A DNA stretch of 64,000 bases. Origin: Amycolatopsis antarctica (lineage in GTDB: Bacteria; Actinomycetota; Actinomycetes; Mycobacteriales; Pseudonocardiaceae). Positions 9,365-17,650 of the stretch are shown here, one piece after another; the first letter of the stretch is position 1, and the number at the start of each line of letters is the position of its first letter. A program made the position numbers and the translations under genes. Location: positions 186,001-250,000 of the forward strand of contig NZ_NKYE01000007.1 in the NCBI RefSeq assembly GCF_002262875.1, given 5' to 3'. The notes beneath the pieces are model-generated. The model did not search any database and was not told the DNA's origin. It worked only from the letters and a program-made list of their open reading frames with translations.

Positions 9365-10816
9365 GTGAACGAGCGCGACGCCAAGCAGAACGCGGTAGCC
9401 GAGCTGATGCGGATCTGGCCGGTCACCGGCGAGCTCACCGAACGGTTCGCCGCCGCGGGTCACCGGCTGTTCCTGGTCGGCGGGAGCGTCCGCGACGCGC
9501 TGCTGGGCAGGCTCTCCTCGGACCTGGACTTCACCACCGACGCCCGGCCGGACCGGGTGCTGCGGATCGTCGGCGGCTGGGCGGACGCGGTGTGGGAGAC
9601 GGGGATCGCGTTCGGCACCGTCGGCGTCACCAAGGACGGGGCGACGCTGGAGATCACCACCTTCCGCGCCGACTCCTACGACCGCGTCGGCCGCAACCCC
9701 GAGGTCACTTTCGGCGACACCGTCGAGGGCGACCTGCTGCGCCGCGACTTCACCTCGAACGCGATGGCGATCGAACTGTCCTCGCAGACCTTCGTGGATC
9801 CGCACGACGGCCTCGACGCCGTCGCCAAGCGCGTCCTGGACACCCCGGCCACCCCGCAGGAGTCCTTCGCCGACGACCCGCTGCGGATGCTGCGCGCCTG
9901 CCGGTTCGTCGCCCAGCTCCGCTTCGAACCCGCGCCGCGCGTGGTCGAGGCGATGACGGCGATGTCGGCGGAGATCACCAGGATCACCGCCGAACGCGTG
10001 CAGGCGGAGCTGTCCAAGCTGATCACCGGCGCCGACCCGCTGGCCGGGATCCGGCTGATGGTGGACACCGGACTCGCCGAACACGTGCTGCCCGAGGTGC
10101 CCGGGATGCGGCTGGCCATCGACGAGCACCACCAGCACAAGGACGTCTACGAGCACTCGTTGACGGTGTTGCGGCAGGCGATCGACCTGGAACGCCGGGA
10201 CGACCCGGACGCCGGACCGGACCTGGTGCTGCGGCTGGCCGCGCTGCTGCACGACATCGGCAAGCCCGACACGCGCGAGTTCCAGTCCGGCGGCGGCGTC
10301 AGCTTCCACCACCACGAGGTCGTCGGCGCGAAGATGACCCGCAAGCGGCTCAAGGCGCTGAAGTACCCCAAGGACGTCATCTCCGACGTGTCCCAGCTCG
10401 TCTTCCTGCACCTGCGCTTCCACGGCTACGGCAACGGCGAGTGGACGGACTCGGCGGTCCGCCGCTACGTCACCGACGCCGGTGACCTGCTGCCCCGCCT
10501 GCACAAGCTGGTCCGCGCCGACTGCACCACCCGCAACAAGCGCAAGGCGAACGCGTTGCAGCGCACCTACGACGACCTGGAAGCGCGGATCGCCCGGATC
10601 GCCGAGCAGGAGGACCTGGCGCGGGTCCGGCCGGACCTGGACGGCAACGAGATCATGAAGCTGCTGGGCGTACCGCCGGGCCCGCAGGTGGGCAGGGCGT
10701 GGTCGTTCCTCAAGGAGCTGCGGCTCGACCGTGGCCCGCTCGACTACGACGAAGCCGTGCGCGAGCTGCGCAAGTGGGCCGCCGAGGAGGGCATCACCGC
10801 CGCTCCCGGCTCCTGA
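9365..10816 (+). CDS. pcnA: CCA tRNA nucleotidyltransferase with HD domain
   Basis: 483-residue enzyme that adds or repairs the CCA 3' end of tRNAs using CTP and ATP. The nucleotidyltransferase signature LVGGSVRDALLG with the metal-binding DLDFTT is near residues 37-55; the RNA-binding and head domains follow, with RRDFTSNAM; a C-terminal HD domain shows HSLTVLRQ and ALLHDIGKPDT. Length agrees with mycobacterial PcnA (about 480). The GTG at 9365 has GGTGGG seven bases upstream and is preferred over an upstream GTG at 9338 that has no ribosome site. Convergent with the TNT-like gene. Confidence 0.95.
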   Translation: MNERDAKQNAVAELMRIWPVTGELTERFAAAGHRLFLVGGSVRDALLGRLSSDLDFTTDARPDRVLRIVGGWADAVWETGIAFGTVGVTKDGATLEITTFRADSYDRVGRNPEVTFGDTVEGDLLRRDFTSNAMAIELSSQTFVDPHDGLDAVAKRVLDTPATPQESFADDPLRMLRACRFVAQLRFEPAPRVVEAMTAMSAEITRITAERVQAELSKLITGADPLAGIRLMVDTGLAEHVLPEVPGMRLAIDEHHQHKDVYEHSLTVLRQAIDLERRDDPDAGPDLVLRLAALLHDIGKPDTREFQSGGGVSFHHHEVVGAKMTRKRLKALKYPKDVISDVSQLVFLHLRFHGYGNGEWTDSAVRRYVTDAGDLLPRLHKLVRADCTTRNKRKANALQRTYDDLEARIARIAEQEDLARVRPDLDGNEIMKLLGVPPGPQVGRAWSFLKELRLDRGPLDYDEAVRELRKWAAEEGITAAPGS

Positions 10817-10834
10817 GCCGCCGGGTCAGCGGCG
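10798..10834. terminator. Hairpin spanning two convergent stop codons
   Basis: CGCCGCT pairs with AGCGGCG, with an inner CCCGG/CCGGG stem. It covers the ends of pcnA and of the convergent TNT-like gene. No U-run follows on either strand, so termination is only likely. Confidence 0.45.
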
Positions 10835-12745
10835 TTCCAGCGCGCCCGTCTCCACGTGGTGCCCGACCGCGCGGGAGAGCAGGTACGACACCGCCCCGCC
10901 GGGCAGCCCGCCCCACGGCACGGCGATACCGGTGAGCACCCGCAACGGTCTGCGCACCCGGTAGAGGTGCCGCTCGTGTTCCCGCTCGGCCGCCAGCGCC
11001 GTCTCGGCGAAGGTGGCGTCCTCGGCGTGCAGCAGGTTGCCGCTCTCCTGACCGAAGCGCTGCAGCACGGTGCCCGGTGGAACGGTGACCATCCGCTTGC
11101 CGTGGAGGAAGTGCAACGGCGGCTCGCCACGCATCGGGACCACCGGCCAGTCCGTCGGCGGCTCCCGGAGCTGCGTCTCGTCCGGGCCGCTGACCCGCGC
11201 CCTGGCGGGAAACAGCAGCAGTGTGCCGAGCAGGAACCGGGCCGCCGCCTCCACCCTGGGGAAGTACACCGGGTCGACGGGCTCGCCGTCGTGCAGCGCC
11301 ACCTCCCAGCCCATCGGGGTACGGCGCAGGCACCAGGCGCCGTCCGCCGCCTCACCGATCCGGTACGCACCGGGCAGCACGCCCTGCTCCCCGAGCCGCC
11401 TGCGCAGCACCGTCAGCGCCTCGGAGGCGCGCAGTTCCGGCTGCGGCTCGGCGACCCGGTCGGCGTTCGCGACGGCGTCCGGTTCGGCAAGGTCGCGAAC
11501 CGACTGCGGCGGGTGCGGCTTGCCCAGCACCTCCGCCTCGGCCGTGGCCAGCAGCCGCCCGCTGACGTACGCCGGGCGGAACTTGTGCGCCCGGACGTGG
11601 TCGAGCAGCTCCGGATCCGGCGGCAGACCGTAGCGGCGCAGGTAGTGCGGCACGGCGGCGGGCCAGATCCAGGTGCCGTCGGTGTGGAAGGCGTCCGGCA
11701 CGTCCTGCTTGCCGTTCGGCGTGAGGATGTCCGTCAGCCGTCCCGGCCGGGACAGCACCACCGGCGCGCGGAACAGGTAGTCCAGCAGCGGCCGGATTTC
11801 CTCCTGCGGCACCGGCGGACGGTTGACCTGCGGCTTCTCCCCCTCGACGTGGTTGTCGACGATCTTCGGCTGCCGGAACGTCACATCCAGCGGCAGGCCG
11901 CCCTTCGCCGCCAGCCAGTCCGGGACCTTCCCGCGGTCCCTGGGGAACCTGGCGAGTTCGGCCTCGTAGGAGCGGCCGCCCTGCCTGCCGTGCGAACCGG
12001 GTGGGAGTCGCCATCCCGGTTCGGCGTCCAGGTCGAAGTCGAAATCGAAGTTGGCGTCGGCGCCGAGCGTGAACGTGCCCTGGAACCAGGTGCCGGTGCC
12101 CTCGGTGAACATCGCCGTCCGCAGTCGCGCGAACAGTTCGGAGAGCTGCGCGGGCGGCGACACGGACACCGCCTCCTCGCCGACCACGGCACGGACCTCG
12201 AGTTCCGCGTAGTCGCCGACCTGGCGGAACTGGGCGCCGACGCGCTGCCAGCCCTCCGGCATGATCCCGCGCAGCGTGCGGCCGATCCCGCGCAGCAGTC
12301 CGTTCTGGTCCTCGCTGCCCGGTTCCGGCCCGTCGGCCGCGACCTCGACGAAGTCGTGCCGCTCCTGCCACAGGGCGGTGAGCCGTTCCGGGCCCACCCG
12401 CACGGTGAAGTCCGTCAGCCCCAGATCGCGGGCGCGCGCCTCGTCCTGCCCGGTCCAGCGCAGCGTCAGCGTGTCCGACGCCGAGGACTGCGCGACCCGG
12501 TAGATGTCGTCGTCGAAGTACACGTTGGTGTGCAGGCTGAACGTGCTGCCCGCTTCCTCGCCGGGCACGACCTTCGCGGGAAACCCGTTCCACTCCGCGT
12601 CGAAGCCCTCCGGGGCCTGTTCCCCCTGCAGGACCACCAGCAGCACCGTTCCGTCGGCGGTGGACCGCTGTGCGCGGAACACCTGTCCGCGCCAGACCGC
12701 GTAGAGCGCGTCCGGACGATCGGCGGCCTCGACTCGGTAGCGCAC
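10826..12745 (-). CDS. Multidomain protein with C-terminal TNT-like (NAD glycohydrolase toxin) domain
   Basis: 639-residue protein without signal peptide or membrane segment. The C-terminal ~90 residues (from 552) match the tuberculosis necrotizing toxin fold by pattern: VPPGTVLQRFGQESGNLL, then YRVRRPLRVLTGIAVPW and GGLPGGAVSY. The known TNT enzymes cleave NAD; the catalytic Gln that follows the glycine motif in CpnT seems replaced by Ser620 or Tyr621, so activity is doubtful. The middle (about 185-290, with GTGTWFQGTFTLGADANFDF) resembles the DUF600/YezG immunity-like fold, followed by a segment (FHTDGTWIWPAAVPHYLRRY) typical of actinobacterial TNT-related proteins. No immunity gene is adjacent; the neighbours are convergent pcnA and a repeat-rich intergenic region. 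It could be an intracellular regulator rather than an exported toxin. Confidence 0.75.
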   Translation of the reverse strand: MRYRVEAADRPDALYAVWRGQVFRAQRSTADGTVLLVVLQGEQAPEGFDAEWNGFPAKVVPGEEAGSTFSLHTNVYFDDDIYRVAQSSASDTLTLRWTGQDEARARDLGLTDFTVRVGPERLTALWQERHDFVEVAADGPEPGSEDQNGLLRGIGRTLRGIMPEGWQRVGAQFRQVGDYAELEVRAVVGEEAVSVSPPAQLSELFARLRTAMFTEGTGTWFQGTFTLGADANFDFDFDLDAEPGWRLPPGSHGRQGGRSYEAELARFPRDRGKVPDWLAAKGGLPLDVTFRQPKIVDNHVEGEKPQVNRPPVPQEEIRPLLDYLFRAPVVLSRPGRLTDILTPNGKQDVPDAFHTDGTWIWPAAVPHYLRRYGLPPDPELLDHVRAHKFRPAYVSGRLLATAEAEVLGKPHPPQSVRDLAEPDAVANADRVAEPQPELRASEALTVLRRRLGEQGVLPGAYRIGEAADGAWCLRRTPMGWEVALHDGEPVDPVYFPRVEAAARFLLGTLLLFPARARVSGPDETQLREPPTDWPVVPMRGEPPLHFLHGKRMVTVPPGTVLQRFGQESGNLLHAEDATFAETALAAEREHERHLYRVRRPLRVLTGIAVPWGGLPGGAVSYLLSRAVGHHVETGALERR

Positions 12746-12794
12746 GACTTCCCCCTTCGAACCTTCCCCAAAGCTCGGATCAACTTATCCCACC

Positions 12795-12999
12795 CGTCGC
12801 CCACCACCGCCCTCAACGGTGACGCTGCGCGCCGCGGTGTTTCAATCCGTCGCCCACCACCGCCCTCAACGGTGACGCTGCGCGCCGCGGTGTTTCAATC
12901 CGTCGCCCACCACCGCCCTCAACGGTGACGCTGGGCGCCGCGGTGTTTCAATCCGTCGCCCACCACCGCCCTCAACGGTGACGCTGCGCGCCGCGGTGT
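12795..12999. repeat. 53-bp tandem repeat, about 3.9 copies
   Basis: Units start at 12795, 12848, 12901 and 12954, exactly 53 bases apart; each begins CGTCGCCCACCACCGCCC and ends GTTTCAATC, the last copy stopping after CGGTGT. Only one base differs (GGG for GCG at about 12934 in the third copy). The whole unit repeats, including the part that would be a spacer in a CRISPR array, so this is a young tandem duplication. It lies between divergent genes. Confidence 0.95.
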
Positions 13000-13050
13000 C
13001 CCACCGTCGGCGACCGCAGCTCCGGGGAAGGGCGCGGTTTCGCGGGAGGT

Positions 13051-13169
13051 GGGTGGCCGGCGCACTCGGTCGCCTCTCGGCGGGTGGCACAGTGTGGCTC
13101 CAGCCGGACGGTATTCCACAAAGGCACTTCTAGGGTGAGCCCGGGGGACACGGAGTGCGCCGGCCACCC
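13051..13169. repeat. Perfect 17-base inverted repeat with 85-base interior
   Basis: GGGTGGCCGGCGCACTC (13051-13067) is repeated as its exact reverse complement at 13153-13169. The spacing suits either a long RNA hairpin or the ends of a miniature mobile element. No direct target duplication was recognised next to the arms and the interior holds no gene. Confidence 0.8.
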
Positions 13170-13244
13170 CTTTCAACGGCATCCACCCGATTGTTGTTCC
13201 CGGGACCGGATGAGCGCCGGCGGCGGTAGTGGAATCATGGTGGG

Positions 13245-13817
13245 GTGCGATCCGACGCCGAGGTGGACCCGGGAACGCTGCTCGTAGCCGCGCCCACGAT
13301 GTTCGACCCCAATTTCCGCCGCACGGTGGTCTTCGTCATCGACAACCGGGACGAGGGCACGCTCGGCGTCGTGCTGAACCGGCCGAGCGAGATCCCGGTG
13401 GACGAGGTGCTGCCGAGCTGGGGCAGGCACGTCGTCGACCCGCAGTCGGTCTTCGTCGGCGGGCCGGTGGAGCGGAAGACGGCGCTGTGCCTCGCCGCGC
13501 TGCGGACGGGTGAGACGGCGGCGGACGTACCGGGGGTGATCGCGGTGCGCGGCCCGGTGGCGCTGGTGGACCTGGACGCCGACCCGGACGTGCTCGCGCC
13601 GAGGGTCCGCGGCCTGCGCGTGTTCGCCGGGTACGCGGGCTGGGACTCGGGGCAGCTCGCAGGGGAGATCGATCGCGGCGACTGGCTGATCGTGCCCGCG
13701 CTGCCCAGCGACGTGCTGGCCACGCCGAACCGGGACCTGTGGGGTCAGGTGCTGCGCAGGCAGGGCGTGCCGACGGCTCTGCTGGCCACCCATCCCGGGG
13801 ACCTGCAGCGCAACTGA
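13245..13817 (+). CDS. YqgE/AlgH family protein (UPF0301)
   Basis: 190-residue cytosolic protein of the AlgH fold. Family hallmarks are visible: GTLLVAAPTM at the N-terminus, FRRTVVFVIDNRDEGTLGVVLNRPS near residues 24-48, VFVGGPVE near 69 and FAGYAGWDSGQLAGEI near 127-142. AlgH was named for alginate regulation in Pseudomonas, but the biochemical role is unknown across most bacteria. The GTG at 13245 gives the standard length. It faces the SdpI-like gene, with only nine bases between the stops. Confidence 0.93.
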   Translation: MRSDAEVDPGTLLVAAPTMFDPNFRRTVVFVIDNRDEGTLGVVLNRPSEIPVDEVLPSWGRHVVDPQSVFVGGPVERKTALCLAALRTGETAADVPGVIAVRGPVALVDLDADPDVLAPRVRGLRVFAGYAGWDSGQLAGEIDRGDWLIVPALPSDVLATPNRDLWGQVLRRQGVPTALLATHPGDLQRN

Positions 13818-13826
13818 GCCGGAGCG

Positions 13827-14267
13827 TCAGGCCTGTTCGGCGGGCGGTGTCTTCGCTCCGGAGAGCGCACCGCAGCCGCCACCACCGCAGGCGCAGCCGC
13901 CGCAGCCACCGGCCGGGGGCGCCGGTTCCGGCGCCGGGATCGCGCTCGCCGCGCTGTGGCCGAGCAGCCCACCGCCCGCGAGCAGGGCGACCAGGCCGAC
14001 GACGCCGACCGCGGCGGCGATCAGCAGCCCGGTCGTCGTCGGCATCGCGAGCGCGGCCGCCCCGGCGGCGACCCCCACCAGGCCACCGGCCATGGTCGGC
14101 AGCCCGGCGACCTTGTTCGCCACCCGGAACGCCTCGTCGCTGGCGAGGGTGGCCGGGGTGCGCACGCCGGCGCCGCGGTCCCTGGGCAGCTTCTCGCGCC
14201 AGCCGAGGTAACCACCCCAGCCGACCAGGACACCCAGCAACACGGGGATCAGCGCGACGACGAACAC
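13827..14267 (-). CDS. SdpI/YhfL-like membrane protein with cysteine-rich tail
   Basis: 146-residue protein with three hydrophobic segments (about residues 2-18, 55-75 and 78-98). The stretch LPRDRGAGVRTPATLASDEAF matches the conserved loop of the SdpI/YhfL family, which includes immunity proteins to the Bacillus SDP toxin but is widespread with no toxin partner in actinobacteria. The C-terminal tail is unusual: GGCGGCACGGGGCGAL contains four cysteines in glycine, suggesting metal binding or lipid-like modification. The GTG at 14267 opens directly on the first membrane helix; a longer frame upstream would run through the leuS leader. Confidence 0.72.
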   Translation of the reverse strand: MFVVALIPVLLGVLVGWGGYLGWREKLPRDRGAGVRTPATLASDEAFRVANKVAGLPTMAGGLVGVAAGAAALAMPTTTGLLIAAAVGVVGLVALLAGGGLLGHSAASAIPAPEPAPPAGGCGGCACGGGGCGALSGAKTPPAEQA

Positions 14268-14386
14268 GTGACCAGGATAAAAGACGTCGTCAGCGGACGG
14301 GGAGGCCGTACCGCCCGGGAACGTTCGGGGCACGCACCCGCACGCTCGGGGCGGATACTGACGTGCACCCTCGTCAGGGCGGCGGC

Positions 14387-14462
14387 TACCATAGCTGCCA
14401 TGAGTACGGGCCACCTGCTCCTTACCGGGCCGCGCTGACGTCCACAACGGACCGGCGCGGCC
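14387..14462 (+). promoter_or_regulatory. leuS leader: promoter, leader peptide and pause hairpin
   Basis: TACCAT (14387-14392) is a good -10 element placed seven bases before the ATG of a 12-codon leucine-rich leader peptide, implying a leaderless leader mRNA. The leader's 3' end lies in a strong stem: GGCCGCGC (14428-14435) with GCGCGGCC (14455-14462), plus an inner GTCC/GGAC. A second stem with a T-rich tail follows immediately (separate entry). This arrangement is that of classical ribosome-mediated attenuation. No convincing -35 was seen. Confidence 0.7.
14400..14438 (+). CDS. leuS leader peptide [12 protein letters not shown]
   Basis: Twelve-codon frame with three consecutive leucine codons (CTG CTC CTT) and a TGA stop, placed 118 bases before leuS. 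Its stop codon falls inside the first arm of the pause hairpin, so a ribosome stalled on the leucine codons would leave that arm free and one that finishes would cover it. The peptide probably has no function of its own; it senses charged leucyl-tRNA, the product of the downstream enzyme. No ribosome site is present, in keeping with the TACCAT element just upstream. Confidence 0.68.
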   Translation: MSTGHLLLTGPR

Positions 14463-14500
14463 ACCCCTCATGCCTCACGGCTGGGGGGTTCTGTTGTATT
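14463..14500 (+). terminator. Attenuator terminator before leuS
   Basis: ACCCCTCA (14463-14470) pairs with TGGGGGGT (14482-14489) along eight positions with one G-U pair and an 11-base loop, followed by TCTGTTGTATT. It starts directly after the preceding pause stem, so the two compete for space. Likely Rho-independent terminator controlled by the leucine leader. Confidence 0.68.
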
Positions 14501-14556
14501 CAGGCCCTGTCGCACTTCACGCAGGGGTTCGAGCAGGCGAACACGGAGGATCGGCG

Positions 14557-17460
14557 ATGAACGAGGGCACCGAAACCGTTCCGGAGGCCCCGGTGGCCGC
14601 GGCGAGCGCCCCGGAGACACCGCAGCACCGGTACACGGCCGCGCTGGCCGGGCAGATCGAGCTGCGCTGGCAGGACTTCTGGGCCGATCACGGCACTTAC
14701 CACGCGCCGAACCCGAGCGGCCCGCTGCACGACGAGAGCGTCCCGGTGCCCTCGGACAAGCTGTTCGTGCAGGACATGTTCCCGTACCCCTCCGGCTCGG
14801 GCCTGCACGTTGGCCACCCGCTGGGTTACATCGGCACCGACGCCTTCGCCCGGTACAACCGGATGATCGGCCGCAACGTGCTGCACGCCCTGGGCTACGA
14901 CGCCTTCGGCCTGCCCGCCGAGCAGTACGCCGTGCAGACGGGCACGCACCCGCGCACGACCACCGAGGCCAACATCGCCAACATGCGCAGGCAACTGCGC
15001 AGGCTGGGGCTGGGGCACGACGAGCGCCGCTCGATCGTCACCACCGATCCCGAGTACTACCGCTGGACGCAGTGGATCTTCCTGCAGATCTTCAACTCCT
15101 ACTACGACGCCGAGCAGGGCAAGGCCCGCCCGATCGCCGAGCTGGAGAAGGCGTTCGCCGCTGGAAAGTCCACTCCGGACGGTCGCAAGTGGACGGACCT
15201 GAGCGGGGTCGAGCGACGCAAGGTGATCGACGACCACCGGCTGGTCTACATCTCCGAGGCCCCGGTGAACTGGTCGCCCGGCCTGGGCACCGTCGTGGCG
15301 AACGAGGAGGTGACCGCGGACGGGCGCACCGATCGCGGCAACTTCCCGGTGTTCCGCAAGAACCTGCGCCAGTGGATGATGCGTATCACCGCCTACGCCG
15401 ACCGGCTGGTCGACGATCTGGACACACTGGACTGGCCGGAGAAGGTCAAGTCCATGCAGCGCAACTGGATCGGCCGCTCCCAGGGTGCGCGGGTCGGGTT
15501 CGCCGCCGGTGGCGAGCGGGTCGAGGTGTTCACCACCCGGCCGGACACGCTGTTCGGTGCCACGTACCTGGTGCTGGCCCCGGAGCACCCGCTGGTGCCG
15601 AAGCTGACCGCAGACCAGTGGCCGAGCGAGTCCACAGTGGACGAAAGCTGGACGGGCGGGGCGGCGACCCCGGCCGAGGCCATCCGGGCCTACCGCACGG
15701 CCGCCTCCCGCAAGTCCGATCTGGACCGGCAGGAGAACAAGGACAAGACCGGCGTCTTCACCGGCACGTACGCGGTGAACCCGGTCAACGGCAAGGAGAT
15801 CCCGGTCTTCGTCGCCGACTACGTGCTGATGGGTTACGGCACCGGCGCGATCATGGCCGTACCGGGGCAGGACCAGCGCGACTGGGACTTCGCGAAGAGG
15901 TTCGGCCTGGACATCGTCCGCACCGTCGAACCGGGCGCGGGTTTCGACGGCGAGGCGTTCACCGGGGACGGGCCCGCGATCAACTCCACCAGCCAGGAAC
16001 TGTCGCTGGACGGGGTGGACGTCGACGAGGCCAAGCGGACCACCATCGCGTGGCTGGAGGAGTCCGGCCACGGCCAGGGCACCGTGCAGTACAAGCTGCG
16101 CGACTGGCTGTTCGCGCGGCAGCGGTACTGGGGCGAGCCGTTCCCCATCGTCTACGACGAGGCCGGTATGCCGATCGCGCTGCCGGAGGACCAGTTGCCC
16201 GTGGTGCTGCCCGACGTCGACGACTACTCGCCGGCCACCTTCGACCCGGAGGACGCGGACTCCGAGCCCTCGCCGCCGCTGTCCAAGGCGGCCGACTGGG
16301 TCGAGGTGACGCTGGATCTGGGCGACGGGCCGAAAAAGTACCGCCGCGACACCAACGTCATGCCGCAGTGGGCCGGTTCCTGCTGGTACCAGCTCCGCTA
16401 CATCGACCCGACGAACTCCAAGTCCTTTGTGGACCCGGAGAACGAGAAGTACTGGGTGGGCCCGCGTCCCGGCGAGCACGGCGTCGACGACCCCGGCGGC
16501 ACCGACCTGTACGTCGGCGGGGTCGAGCACGCCGTGCTGCACCTGTTGTACTCCCGCTTCTGGCACAAGGTGCTGTACGACCTGGGCCACGTCTCCTCCA
16601 CCGAGCCCTATCGCAAGCTGTACAACCAGGGCTACATCCAGGCGCACGCCTACACCGACTCGCGCGGTGTGTACGTCCCGGCGGACGAGGTCGTCGAGGA
16701 CGGCGGCAAGTTCTTCCACGGTGACGAGGAGGTGACGCAGGAGTACGGGAAGATGGGCAAGAGCCTGCGCAACATCGTCACCCCGGACGAGATGTCGGAG
16801 ACCTACGGTGCCGACACCTTCCGTTTCTACGAGATGTCGATGGGCCCGCTGGAGATCTCCCGGCCGTGGGCGACCAAGGACGTCATCGGCGCGCAGCGTT
16901 TCCTGCAGCGGCTGTGGCGGCTGATCGTCGACGAGGAGACCGGCGAGTTGCGCGTCCCCCCCGCGGGCGAGGCCGGACCGGAGCCGACCGCCGAGGACCG
17001 CAAGCAGTTGCACAAGGCCATCGCCGGTGTTCGAGACGACTACGCGAGCCTGCGCTTCAACACGGCAGGCGCGAAGCTGATCGAGCTGAACAACTACGTC
17101 ACCAAGAAGTACGGTGCCGCCGAGCGGACACCGCGTGAACTGGCCGAGCCGCTGGTGCTGATGCTGGCGCCGTTGTGCCCCCACCTCGCCGAGGAGCTGT
17201 GGCACCGGCTGGGCCACCCGGACTCGCTGGTGCACGGGCCGTTCCCGGTCGCCGACGAGCAGTACCTGACCGATGACACCGTCGAGTACCCGATCCAGGT
17301 CAACGGCAAGGTGCGCTCCCGCATCACCGTCGCCGCCGACGCGGGCCAGGACGCCGTGCGGGAGGCGGCGCTGGCGGACGAGAAGATCGCCGCCCTGCTG
17401 GACGGCGAGCCCCGCAAGGTGATCGTCGTGCCCGGCCGCCTGGTGAACGTGGTGCTGTAG
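14557..17460 (+). CDS. leuS: Leucyl-tRNA synthetase
   Basis: 967-residue class I synthetase that charges tRNA-Leu. The HIGH motif appears as HVGH in [16 protein letters not shown] (about residues 72-87); the CP1 editing domain has [20 protein letters not shown] (about 328-347), and the KMSKS loop appears as KMGKSLRN (about 732-739); the C-terminal anticodon-binding and VNGKVR segments are intact. The ATG at 14557 follows GGAGGATCGGCG and is preferred over an upstream in-frame ATG that falls within the attenuator stem. The first ~50 residues are a variable extension. Expression is probably controlled by leucine attenuation. Confidence 0.98.
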   Translation: MNEGTETVPEAPVAAASAPETPQHRYTAALAGQIELRWQDFWADHGTYHAPNPSGPLHDESVPVPSDKLFVQDMFPYPSGSGLHVGHPLGYIGTDAFARYNRMIGRNVLHALGYDAFGLPAEQYAVQTGTHPRTTTEANIANMRRQLRRLGLGHDERRSIVTTDPEYYRWTQWIFLQIFNSYYDAEQGKARPIAELEKAFAAGKSTPDGRKWTDLSGVERRKVIDDHRLVYISEAPVNWSPGLGTVVANEEVTADGRTDRGNFPVFRKNLRQWMMRITAYADRLVDDLDTLDWPEKVKSMQRNWIGRSQGARVGFAAGGERVEVFTTRPDTLFGATYLVLAPEHPLVPKLTADQWPSESTVDESWTGGAATPAEAIRAYRTAASRKSDLDRQENKDKTGVFTGTYAVNPVNGKEIPVFVADYVLMGYGTGAIMAVPGQDQRDWDFAKRFGLDIVRTVEPGAGFDGEAFTGDGPAINSTSQELSLDGVDVDEAKRTTIAWLEESGHGQGTVQYKLRDWLFARQRYWGEPFPIVYDEAGMPIALPEDQLPVVLPDVDDYSPATFDPEDADSEPSPPLSKAADWVEVTLDLGDGPKKYRRDTNVMPQWAGSCWYQLRYIDPTNSKSFVDPENEKYWVGPRPGEHGVDDPGGTDLYVGGVEHAVLHLLYSRFWHKVLYDLGHVSSTEPYRKLYNQGYIQAHAYTDSRGVYVPADEVVEDGGKFFHGDEEVTQEYGKMGKSLRNIVTPDEMSETYGADTFRFYEMSMGPLEISRPWATKDVIGAQRFLQRLWRLIVDEETGELRVPPAGEAGPEPTAEDRKQLHKAIAGVRDDYASLRFNTAGAKLIELNNYVTKKYGAAERTPRELAEPLVLMLAPLCPHLAEELWHRLGHPDSLVHGPFPVADEQYLTDDTVEYPIQVNGKVRSRITVAADAGQDAVREAALADEKIAALLDGEPRKVIVVPGRLVNVVL

Positions 17461-17467
17461 CGCGGTT

Positions 17468-17596
17468 TCAGCGTCCGCGGAGGCTTTCGCCGAGTCCGTG
17501 CAGGGTACGGACGAGGTCGCCTTCGCGGGCGCCGGTCAGCGTCATCCAGCCCGCGTCGTCGTTCCCGGAGCGGCGCGGCGGGCGGATGCTCAGCGT
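17468..17596 (-). pseudogene. Possible 3' remnant of an unidentified gene
   Basis: A minus-strand frame of about 42 codons ending in TGA at 17468 (TLSIRPPRRSGNDDAGW, MTLTGAREGDLVRTLHGLGE) has the strong G/C third-position bias of real genes here, but no start codon or ribosome site precedes it. It lies downstream of the TetR gene. It may be what remains of a deleted gene; the family was not recognised. Confidence 0.35.
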
Positions 17597-17650
17597 GCCC
17601 GGCGCTTGACGCTGTGTTCGATCGACGATGGTGCCATACCGGCAGGAGGA

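Larger units (their letters stand above)
12746..13244. other. 499-base intergenic region with repeats
   Basis: Divergent promoter region between the TNT-like gene and the AlgH-family gene. It contains the 53-bp tandem repeat (12795-12999) and a 17-base inverted repeat (13051-13067 and 13153-13169), both listed separately. No credible coding sequence; the open frames here are translations of the repeats. Confidence 0.7.

Noticed and set aside
12795-12999. CRISPR array, from the GTTTCAATC ends of the repeats
   Set aside because: The complete 53-base unit repeats with one mismatch, leaving no unique spacers, and there are no cas genes. It is a simple tandem duplication.
14470-14556. Longer leuS start at 14470
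   Set aside because: This ATG lies in the attenuator stem and has no ribosome site; the ATG at 14557 has GGAGGA at proper distance.
14280-14556. T-box riboswitch upstream of leuS
   Set aside because: No T-box consensus sequence or specifier-loop architecture was seen; the leader peptide with leucine codons explains the region better.
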